This document shows, piece after piece, positions 12,241 through 21,569 of a stretch of 64,000 bases of DNA. The DNA lies in NCBI GenBank assembly GCA_002633005.1, contig NMRA01000024.1:577803-641802 (forward strand). The letters are read 5' to 3'. Position 1 is the first letter of the stretch. Each line of letters starts with the position of its first letter. Position numbers and translations under genes: made by a program. The notes beneath the pieces were generated by a model that was not told the DNA's origin, searched no databases, and worked only from the letters and a program-made list of their open reading frames with translations. This DNA comes from Phoronis australis. Its lineage: Eukaryota; Phoronida; Phoronidae.

Positions 12241-15158
12241 TTACGGAATCTTGGTTTCGTTAGTATAACGTTAACATGTGTTTGTAGTTTGCTGATTTTT
12301 GTATCTGTATTTGAGCTGACTGTCATGTGCACTGGTTTTGTTTGAAATTGAAATTTTGGCGAGATTGTCAATACTTTTGTTGTTTATTGCACGTGGTGAA
12401 TTTGTGAAACTTGTTGGCCTAAATTTGAGTTTTTGGCACCTATCCCGTCATTCTGTCTTGGAAAAAGGTAATTGGGGTGAATTTGATTAGTTTGTTGATG
12501 CGTTGTGCAGCAATCAACATTCGTTGGGGCTCGATGCAGCTACCAGATGCATTAATATAGTAGATCTACTGTGTTTTGCTTACCTCTGGTTGTAAATAAC
12601 GTTCTAACCAATCCAAGGCTATGTAAATGGCATGCGTGAGATACATATACTCAGTTGTGTTCCAGATGGAGAAATCTGCATTCTAAATGTTGAAGTCGAC
12701 CTCCTGAATAACCAGTGAGTGAAGTTCCGAGTATTAAGAAAACCAATCTATAGAAAATCATTCCGCTCTACTGAAGGGAGTGATTCAGGTTTTTTAGTAG
12801 GAAGCCCGGCAGACTGGTTTTCTTGCTCTGAGCTTGCTTGCTTGGTGGGAAAGTTAATTTATTATTTCGGAAATAGATTGATGCGTTTCCCTGGTAATGG
12901 TGTTTGGAGGTGTTTTGCTCTGAAATCCTACTAATGTGAATGGACTGGACTAGTTGAGCACTCTCTAGATTGCTGTGGTATAGACCATATCATGAAGGTT
13001 TCCTTGTGTTTTGACTTGTGATAAATTGAATATGTGATTTATGTGACCATCGATATTGGAAATTGTTGACTTTTACCCGAAGACAATCATTTGGTTGACA
13101 TTGATAGCTTTGAAGAGAAGTATGTCGTTTTTTCATCCCTAGTATACACAAAGAAGCCTGTATAAAGGAAGGTTCTAAATCTTTCGGAAGAAACATACGT
13201 TGCTGTTAATATATAATTTTAACCGATACTTGCACATAATCTTTATTAGTTGCAGTACTTTGAGCCTGCTTAGTTTCACAGCCAAGTTGCTTGAATTTTG
13301 AAGCTTAATTTTGGTTCGAAAAACTCTTGTATGATTTAATGCAATTATTAATTTTTAGTTTGTCTACTGCCACCATATTCATATTATTTCTGTTAGGCAA
13401 TCTGTAATATCACTGTGGACTTAGAGTACTTAATAATTGATTGTCATTTGCTTGTTAGCCTCGCTATTCAGTCTCTATAGACTCTAGACATACTATTTTT
13501 AATAAAAAGTCTATGTTTTTTTCCACTTGTTGTACATTGACATGCTATCTATGTATTTATAATGTAAGAATAAACATTTGCATTAATTTTTTGTTCTTAC
13601 TACTCACTAGAAACTTGGCCCCTGCTGGGGACATGCTTCGTCAATGGATTTATAGACAGATGAGGGTAGACAGAATCCTTGGATACCAGGAACACTGATC
13701 TAGCTTCTTTTGTGCGTAGCAGGGCAATTACCACATTAGCCATGACTTCATGGCATTAAAACAGTGACTGAAATAGATTAAAGAGGCATGGAGCACGAAA
13801 AGCTCGGCTAAAATATATGTTTAACAATTCCTGACGAAAGTACTATTTTGCAACGTCGAGTATAGAGTAATTCACTTTCCCCTGAGAGGAAATTCCCACA
13901 AAAAATGACAAAATTAATGATTTTTGAAATACCATCGAAGGAAAAACTGTGGTCTGACCACAGAGTTTCTAACTCTCCCTGCCGCTGATGATAGTTGAGA
14001 TGATACGTAACATTTTCTATGTAAGGGAAATTTACTTCTCTATGTCTTACCATACCAAATAAGGGGACGTGCTTTGCCTTGTGGCAGAAAAAATCGACGA
14101 AGTAACGAGGAGTCGAAAGATCGTTTTTTGAAATTTGAAACTAAAAGAAAATGCTTTGATACCAACAGAGAGAAATTAAACATCTTTACGAGTAAACCCT
14201 AAAAATATAAGGTGAGCAGATTGAATTCTGTTTCAGTGGTGGAGAACTGCTTTTAATATTGCAATTTATTCTGTCAATCACGTTCCAGGCCTCTTTATAA
14301 ACTAACTGTTAACATAAAACAAAAATATTGTACAGTACTTCATTTCTAGGCCGCCGAACATACACAATGTGTACTAGGCTTTATAGCAACGCTCGGACCT
14401 CACACCGTACGCGGGTTATATAGTTTGAGCAGTCAAAGTAGAGCGTGGCCGCCCAGGGCCGGGAATTTCACTCAGACGATTTAATTTTAGAAAATTTTAA
14501 TTCAAACAAGAAAATTCATGATTTGTGTAAAAGAATACTGTAAATGCGATTTGAAGAGAAATGATGTCTTATTTCAGAACATCAGTGGTTTGTCGCTTCT
14601 TCATATTTTCCAATATTTTGAATCTCTTAGAATTTCCTAATATCCAAGTTAGTGGGTGAGAACTTGCATATAGATTCAAGTATTTGAACAACGACTTCAG
14701 GATTACACTTCTCAGGGCTGGCATCACCGCCGACTGCTTCACTCTGGATTCGTATAGATTTTCCAAACTAATGCTGGGGTTGGGCTGTTACACTCTATAG
14801 CTACCGTCCGGTCTAAATTCTCTTGGGTCACTCGGTACGAATGACTTCCGGATATTATCGATCCGGATCTCTGTCTTTTGACAATTGTGCTTTTTTGATT
14901 ATCAGTCATAATATCGTGTGCTTTCAAATCAAATTGTAGTAATGTTATATTACCCTTTATTAATTTTCAGGCTATAGTAGAGTTAATGCACGATGAACAT
15001 ATTACAAATGCCTATATTTACCAGGCCCTCATTTCAGTACTATGTAACTTCGGAAGTTCTTGATACTACTGTAGTAAACCTACACGATTGCGCGAAAAGA
15101 AACGCATGAAAGAAACAAACTTTAATTTTGGTCGATTCCCGGTCACTCAGGCTAACAG
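12241..15158. other. Intergenic region, no gene recognised
   Basis: This AT-rich sequence lies after the UNC5 3'UTR. Reading frames are short (under 85 codons), lack homology I recognise and have no clear splice context. A GC-richer patch near 14350-14460 has no readable gene. Confidence 0.5.
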
Positions 15159-15461
15159 CAGTGTCGGATTTAGGAGGGCCAAGGGGGCCATGCCCCCTTT
15201 AAAATTTCAAGTTCCCAGATACCATTTGGGAGTTCGGGGTGCGAATTGCTGAGTAGCACATGCGCGCACCCAGGGGCTTCGGGGTGCCGCATAGGTCTTG
15301 ACCAAACCTCGTTTACCGTTTTTTTAGTAATAAGATCCACAAACCCAAAAATTCGAGACCCATGCATCCCTACATTTTAGGCTTGGCGGGATCATGTGGC
15401 GAAATTCGGGTTATTCCTGAGCCAGCCCCCCACCCAACTCAAAATCCCGGATCCGTCCCTG
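15159..15461. mobile_element. hAT-like MITE with 5-bp flanking duplication
   Basis: The segment opens with CAGTGTCGGATTTAGGAGGG and closes with CCCGGATCCGTCCCTG. Its reverse complement begins CAGGGACGGATCCGGG, so the two ends are imperfect terminal inverted repeats of the CAGGG-CGGAT type. AACAG flanks both sides (15154-15158 and 15462-15466). The interior is GC-rich and non-coding. hAT elements normally duplicate 8 bases, so either five bases survive or the superfamily is different. Confidence 0.65.
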
Positions 15462-16050
15462 AACAGTCATATAAATTTAGCCTTAATTTGTTCTTTGTCG
15501 GAGATGAAAAACGCTTTCTGGTTAGGTGTATATTCCTTCAGACTGCTGCGGCATATAGTGACTGGACCAACTCAGACGCAAACCTACCTGCCTAGTAGTC
15601 TAGTTGAGCATTACCTGAGTGAACAATAAGATAGCAGAAGAAGAACTCAGTATCCAGTCCAGTTGAATGAAAACATTGAGACCAGTTCCATAGAACGAGT
15701 CCTTAATTTTTATAGAAGATTTGCTTCCCAAATTAGAGAACTAAGACCTCCCGGCGCTATCGCTGAGCAAACACGGCACCACCGAGTCAGTCTCTGTTCA
15801 CTGAGTTGGTGATACGGGATAGTCCGTCCGGCTGCACTTCAAAACGTCATTAATAATTTCATGGTTTTGTACTATCAAAGTGTATTGCGAATTTATGGTT
15901 TTTCTTAAAATAATGCTAAGATGTGATTAATTACTATTACAAAAACGGAGGTGCTGTGTAAAATTCAAAAATGGCACGTAAATATAGCCACCGACGGCGG
16001 CCCGTCCGCGTTTGTGCCAGTGACCTCCACCAATCAATCAATCAACCAAT

Positions 16051-16056
16051 CTCTTT
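16051..16056 (-). terminator. Possible polyadenylation signal of the 16.3-16.6 kb - strand gene
   Basis: On the - strand the sequence reads ATAAATAAAGAG here, about 265 bases past the stop codon of the coiled-coil frame. It is the best downstream hexamer in that direction. Confidence 0.35.
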
Positions 16057-16317
16057 ATTTATAGTCAGTTTGACAAAAACAGACAAACACTGTCAGAAGG
16101 CTAATATCACCGACTGTGAATAACAACATAAAAATCATAAATAATAAAATAATGAACAATAAAATAATTAAAAACCAAACACATGACAACATGAGAAAAA
16201 CACATATTGATAAGATATCATGAAAGTATGGCATACACACACGGGCCATTCTAAAAATAGATAAATTTCAGAAAAAAACATATCTACATACATATGTGAT
16301 ACGAGTCGAAGTGCTAG

Positions 16318-16621
16318 TCAACAGCATTTTTCGGACAAAATCGATACGATGACGTCACTATTTCTCTTCAACTCCTCCATAAGATGACTAACCTCCTTCC
16401 GTAGACGGTTGATTTCGATACTCTTTTCATTCAGAATTTTTTCGTAGTCTTTCGTGCATTTTCCCCACAACTGGCATCACACATCTGCTAACGATCTGTT
16501 GATGAACATCAGAGTTCCACTCAGAGGAATTCAGATGCCTCTCGATACATTCCTGCACCCACGACGCAACGGAAGGAACGACGTCATCCTGTCGCGCCTG
16601 TGGGTTGGAAGTCGAATCCAT
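16318..16621 (-). pseudogene. Small coiled-coil protein, single exon, interrupted by a one-base frameshift
   Basis: An ATG at 16621 in good context (purine at -3, G at +4) opens a frame rich in charged residues: MDSTSNPQARQDDVV, then an amphipathic stretch with HLNSSEW and VVGKMHERLRK. It stops soon after a run of six T (plus strand, 16437-16442). Past that run the neighbouring frame continues without a stop for about 40 codons as an obvious coiled coil (INRLRKEVSHLMEELKRN) and ends at 16318-16320. One base fewer in the homopolymer would join the two into about 100 residues. Either the assembly has a homopolymer error or the gene is freshly broken. I do not recognise the family. A good start, a coiled coil and a downstream AATAAA suggest a genuine small intronless gene. 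Confidence 0.45.
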
Positions 16622-16822
16622 TGCACCCGCGTAAACACCAGTACTTCCTTCATCCACATGGCATGACCATTATTCAAGTTTTCTTCACCCAGCCTTCGAT
16701 ATGGGGGGCTCAAATTCCCGACCTTGTGGACTTCTGGCAGCAAACTCACAGTTGAAAGCCCCGGCCAACCCGCGATCGAGAACGCCCGGAAGGCGATCGA
16801 AAACGATGACCTTGCACCAAAA
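16622..16822. promoter_or_regulatory. Candidate bidirectional promoter, CpG-rich
   Basis: This short interval separates the - strand coiled-coil gene from a + strand start candidate at 16823. It is far richer in GC and CpG than its surroundings and carries two GCGATCG-type motifs. Part of it (16686-16712, CACCCAGCCTTCGATATGG) resembles the inverted end of the GC-rich element at 18539-18783, so some of it may be transposon-derived. Confidence 0.3.
16761..16805 (+). repeat. 45-bp inverted repeat, left copy, with GCGATCG motifs
   Basis: This 45-base block recurs in inverse orientation at 19691-19735 with a single mismatch. It contains two GCGATCGNGAACG-type motifs (16772-16784 and 16793-16805). 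Two more in the same orientation lie at 17169-17181 and 17201-17212. Confidence 0.85.
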
Positions 16823-16850
16823 ATGGCCGCAGATGCCAGTGACGTACCCA
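16823..16850 (+). CDS. Candidate first coding exon of an unidentified + strand gene
   Basis: AAAATGGCC is a near-ideal start context. The frame reads Met-Ala-Ala-Asp-Ala-Ser-Asp-Val-Pro and meets GTGAGT at 16851, a perfect donor, leaving phase 1. It could be the 5' exon of the zinc-finger gene whose 3' exons start at 27485, but no intermediate exon linking them was proven. The same frame is also open upstream without a Met. Confidence 0.25.
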
Positions 16851-17467
16851 GTGAGTTTTATTGTCATTTTGATACTAATGCAACACACAGAAAAGCGTTA
16901 CAGTTTAGTCTTTGTTGTGGCTCTGAAATAATACTTGGCTTTTGCTTGTTTTTTTTGACATAATGACCGCAGACAGCAATGGCTTTCGGTAAAATGCTTT
17001 GCGCCTCGTACAATAGACAATTTCTACTTGCTATTAGCAATTCCAGAGTTCTTATGTATAGACGTGTGACGTTTATAATTTAATTGTCCCTGGTGACACC
17101 TTTGTTGGTTATGATTTGTGAAAGAATTTGAGATATTTACCAATACATGCAAGTCTTTGTGCGAGATGGCGATCGGGAACGAAGTCATTAATTGTCTATG
17201 GCGATCGTGAACACACCCTTTTACTCTGCATCAGCCCTAATAGTTGTTCAAGTAACTGTGCTGTGTCAATAAATTTAGAGTAATATGGACCCTGAATTAG
17301 TTGATGGGTTGATTGTTACTTATATTTCTCCGTTTTTCTTGACTCATTTGTGAGATTTAGCCTAACAAATATAACTAAATGCGCTTGATTTTTTACAGTT
17401 GAACTGTAGCCACACGACCAACGCCTTCAAAAAAGAGTAGTACAACCGCTGACTGATGTCACTAAGG

Positions 17468-17502
17468 ATTGTGTGTGTGTGTGCGCGCGCGCATGTTTGT
17501 GT

Positions 17503-17535
<33 letters not shown>

Positions 17536-17602
17536 CGTGTGTGTGTGTGTGCATGCGTGTGTGTTTGAGTGTGTGAGCGTTTTTGCGTGTGCGTGTGTGT
17601 TT
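17468..17602. repeat. TG/GC dinucleotide microsatellite
   Basis: The tract is mostly GTGTGT with CGCG and CATG interruptions over about 135 bases. Reading frames through it on either strand are artefacts. Confidence 0.95.
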
Positions 17603-17799
17603 GTTGTGGAGCTTCATTCAGGACAAAATCGATTTTGCATGACATGACAATGAAACGCAGTGACTTTTAACAGCCCCTTGATTGACGTGTTGCATGTGCC
17701 ATGATTTTTTTCCGATATAAGAAAACACTACATGAAGCATCGTGCTCAGGAACCAAGACGATTCAGTGACCTATCTGTGCTCAATGTTTCACGGAAAGA

Positions 17800-17912
17800 G
17801 TGAGCCTGACGCGACACTGCGTCACAGCACGAAGACACTCCTTTTTGTGAATGTGGCATGTCATGCAAACAGTATGTCTCCATCTACAGGCATAGCAAGC
17901 AGAAACGTCATG
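17800..17912 (+). pseudogene. Possible relic of a C2H2 zinc finger
   Basis: One frame reads HEDTPFCECGMSCKQYV and then YRHSKQKRHE before a stop. The spacing is C-x1-C-x12-H-x5-H, one residue short of the usual C-x2-C. No clear splice sites bracket it. It may be a decayed finger or chance. Confidence 0.2.
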
Positions 17913-18538
17913 AATGAAATCATGGCAAGCAGTGAAGGTTGTAAAGTCACTTTAGTTCATTCAGATTTACGGAGTTCATGATTGGTAGTTGTCTGATGAG
18001 ATAGTATTTTGACGTTTTGTTTTGAAACTTTTTCCCTCAAGTTTCTTTCTATATTTGTGTTATTTCAATAGGATCTTTAATAGAACCATTGCATTTTTGT
18101 AGTGTTTAGGTAGATTTAAAAGACCATACATACTAAGGGTCATTGGGCGATACTTACATACAATCGTTTTGACAACACGTTGACTACATTTTGAGAAAAT
18201 TACGATATAGTATTTGTATTATAACTCGTCTCACTCTTTTTCAATGTAACATTAAACTGGAGGATTATACTGAGGATGCACGGTGAACTCAAGACCAAGA
18301 CTACAAAACAGAAGAGTCAAACAAAACGTACATCCAAGCCACGCGAGTGCCACAAGTCAATCTGTTCATTTCTGTATCGATGTTATCAGTAAACATCGAG
18401 TAAAATCTCACCCGTTTTATCAGTTTACGCAACGTCTGGCAATTTTTAAAAAGCAGACTTTCATGAGCGGGAATCTTTGAATCATTTCGTGAATGGTGTT
18501 GCTGCACTCTTCATTCTCTCCATGGGCAAGTTTATTTA

Positions 18539-18783
18539 TGCGCGCACCCAGAGGGGGGTGCTCGGAGGGCTTGAAAGAGCCCCCCCCATTTGGCGAAGTG
18601 GGCAAAAAGGTCCGCCTGCGAGAAACAAAAAGTCCGAGAAAATGAGACAAAAGTCCACGAAACAAGCACAAAACGCTCACAGAGGTTCGCGTTTTTTTTT
18701 GTCCGCCGGCTATTTTGTTACCAAAAAGGTCCACAGCGTTAGAAATTGGAGCCCCCCCATATTGAAGGCTGGGTGCACGCATG
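18539..18783. mobile_element. GC-rich MITE-like element with short inverted ends
   Basis: The ends are ATGCGCGCACCCAG on the left and the inverse of ATGCGTGCACCCAG on the right, with G- and C-runs just inside. A fragment of the right end recurs inverted at 16686-16712, and the left-end 14-mer recurs at 15259-15272 inside another element. Nothing in the interior codes for a recognisable protein. Confidence 0.5.
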
Positions 18784-18848
18784 ATCATCATTCTTTGACT
18801 TCACTGGCTATTTTTGTTTTCTTTCTTTTGCTGTCTCAATTTTGCTAG

Positions 18849-18925
18849 AAGATTCGACACTGGCTTTCATCTGCAGCAACAATTTGTTTACACCTGGCTG
18901 ACACGCCACATGGAACAACTCCTGG
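18849..18925 (+). CDS. Candidate 77-bp internal exon of an unidentified gene
   Basis: A long pyrimidine tract ending TTTTGCTAG precedes 18849, and GGGTGAGT follows 18925, so both splice sites are strong. Entered with one base of a split codon, it reads RFDTGFHLQQQFVYTWLTRH and five more residues with no stop. It may belong to the gene starting near 16823. No homology is recognised. Confidence 0.3.
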
Positions 18926-19690
18926 GTGAGTCTTAGTTCAGAACCCGTTGTTTTCAGGGATTTCGTCTAAAAGTACAAGATGTCTATTTCAAAACTATCT
19001 AGTAAGGTTTACCTTCACGCCGTGGGTAACATGTTCGTTGAATCTCGCCTCGCAATAATTTCAGTGGACTTGTTTCCTAAAATGAAAATCAAATAATCTG
19101 TGAAAATATTTATAACTAAAATAGTATGCTTGATGTACATGCAGTGCTCATGGCGCTTTAATGATAATATGCTATATTGTTTAGTTTTGATACGGCAGTA
19201 ACACAGTAATGACGCAAAATGTACCACTCTTATTTTGTAACCTTCTTCACGTTTTCTTAATAAAAAGCTAAAAGTTGTTCTACAAACCAACGATGCGTTC
19301 CCGATCGCTTATCACTGCCTTCTCGATCGCTTCTTTCAAAAGAAAAGGGTTGGAAATTCAGAGACCCTGACAAGACTACGAAAAACAAGCGTTGCGTTAT
19401 ATTTTCAGACGTCACTTCTTCATAAATTCATGACAAATTTATTGATATAGTGCCAAGAATGACTGCAGTTTGCCAAAATGACATATAAATCACCTTCCGC
19501 TCATGCAATGACAATCGGTTAACTTAATTTTTCTCCAATAATTGGAACAGACAATAGCCAAACCTCTACCTGTCCTTCCTCAATGTGTTACGCCTTGAAC
19601 TCGTGTATCTGTTTTCACGTTGAAAGTAAAAACAACGAAAATTCATCAAATTTACACATCTTGTCTAGCTTCGCTACTCACGCCAAATTT

Positions 19691-19735
19691 CGTTCTCGAT
19701 CGCCTTCCGGGCGTTCTCGATCGCGGGTTGGCCGG
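19691..19735 (-). repeat. 45-bp inverted repeat, right copy, with GCGATCG motifs
   Basis: This is the reverse complement of 16761-16805 at 44 of 45 positions. Two motif copies lie in it and two more, also inverted, at 19296-19308 and 19319-19330. They mirror the order on the left side. Confidence 0.85.
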
Positions 19736-20241
19736 AATGTTGAATGGTACTGGATTTATTTCACGACTATGAGTTTCCAGTAACAAACAAGTGCAGTACT
19801 GTTTTTTTTAAAGAAATTTTAGTATATTCTCTCGATTCATGAAACTATCAATTCTGTGTTCTTAACGGTTGGAATGTTGTATTTCACGAAAGATTATTTC
19901 CTAAAAGTTGCCATAACGATATAGATCAGAATTCAACTTAGGCTGGCACAATCAATGCTTTTAAAAGAGTATGCAAAGGACAGCAAAACGAGTGGATTTC
20001 CTAAGAATGCATAAGGTTTTGTATTGCCATGAAACGGAATGCATAACTTAACATTCTCTTAATATATATCTTGCTGTTTGCATGCAGTCAAAAGCGCACA
20101 GCCAGTCACTTTATTTTTCTAACACAGCGCCTAAAACGAAAAGTGTGGATTCTTTAAACATTACGTTTACTAGCATAAAATTTCGCAATTGTCGTAAAAA
20201 TGACTTCACAATCTCGAGTTCATTAATGTATATTGCGTGTG
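19736..20241. other. Upstream flank of the 20.28 kb gene
   Basis: This is AT-rich sequence with no gene. A TATATATC-like stretch near 20061-20068 is too far from the start to call a TATA box with confidence. Confidence 0.4.
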
Positions 20242-20266
20242 TGACGTCAAAGTATTGATGACGTCA
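20242..20266. promoter_or_regulatory. Two perfect CRE palindromes (TGACGTCA)
   Basis: TGACGTCA occurs at 20242-20249 and again at 20259-20266, centre-to-centre 17 bases, ending 16 bases before the ATG at 20283. The octamer is the consensus site for CREB/ATF bZIP factors. The placement suggests cAMP- or stress-responsive control of the repeated acidic gene. The transcription start is not visible from sequence. Confidence 0.6.
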
Positions 20267-20282
20267 TTATTCATATTTGAAT

Positions 20283-21569
20283 ATGGCAGTACCCATTAGG
20301 GTATTAGCAGACTTGATGGTCTTTCTAATGGCGTTTATATCAGCGTTTGTGAATATTATCAAGCGACATATACTATCAATCACAGAGAATCTCTTAGACA
20401 TCACAACAGCAATAATTTCCGTCATGCTGGGAGATTTTGAAGATGATGACTTGAGCGAGGAATATGAAGATTCAGGTATTACTTTGACTAAAGTAGATGA
20501 AAACGGACAGACAGTAACTGTTCACTATGACTATATTGAAGACATTCTCGACGACATCCCAGAAACACCACACGGGCATCAGGAAAATACAGCAGCTGCG
20601 ACCATCAATTCAGAAACAAATCCCAACAAATGTATTATTCTTCCTACTGCTGCAGTAGGTAGACAAAGCGCATTGCATCAGAAGAACAACTTCAAGGAAA
20701 ATAGTGAAATTGCCAACGAGGTTGGCACCATGCAACTGCAGGCAAAATGTAAAGAGAGAACAGAAGGTATACCTGAAGTTCAAGGTATGGAATGCATTTC
20801 TGACGCAACTGCTAACGGAGAAACATGCATACTTGATACCACCGAGAGCAAGAGCGGACGCCTTGCCGATTTTACCGATGAAATGGACAGGTATGTAAAT
20901 GACATTGAAAATAGCACTGTTGGACGTCTGATAAATGGCGCAAGTGGCGACAAAGGAAACGAACAAGCTGTTCTCAATGTAAATGACAGAAACAATGCTC
21001 ATGATGAAAATGATAAAGACAAGTGTGACGATCCATGTAATGAGGGTGATCTTAGACCTGGTATTATACATGAAAGAAGTGATCATGGGTCTGACGCTTC
21101 ATACGACAACCGTGGTTCTATACATGAGGCAGCATGTGATAATGGTTACCCTGAGCATAATACTTCGAAAGGAAATGGTGGTCCATGGCATGATACTCCA
21201 TATCGAAAGGGTGATCTTCACAATGATACTCAGTATAGAAAAGGTGATCATGACAACAATATTTTACATAAACATGGTGTGACCCAGCAAGATACTCCGT
21301 ATGGGAAGGGTGATCCAGACAATGGCGTTCCATATGAAGACGGTGATCCTCAGGAAGATACTCCGTATGGAAATGTTGTCCCAGAGCATAATGCGTATGA
21401 AAATTATGATCCTCTGAAGGATACTGCTCGTGGAAAAGGTGATCCAAGACATGATACTTCATGTGAAAATGGTGATGCAGGAAATGATACTCCGTATGGA
21501 GATGATAATACAGGGCATGATACCTTGTATCGAGATGGTCACCCAGTGTGTCAGAATTCAAATTTGAAT
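20283..21569 (+). repeat. Module 1 of the tandem triplication (1287 bp)
   Basis: Module 1 runs from the ATG to the equivalent ATG of module 2. Its last part is an array of 33-bp units coding the 11-residue GDPxxDTPYxx motif, from about 21172. Confidence 0.85.

Noticed and set aside
17427-17647. His-Thr and Cys-Val repeat ORFs on both strands
   Set aside because: By-products of the TG microsatellite.
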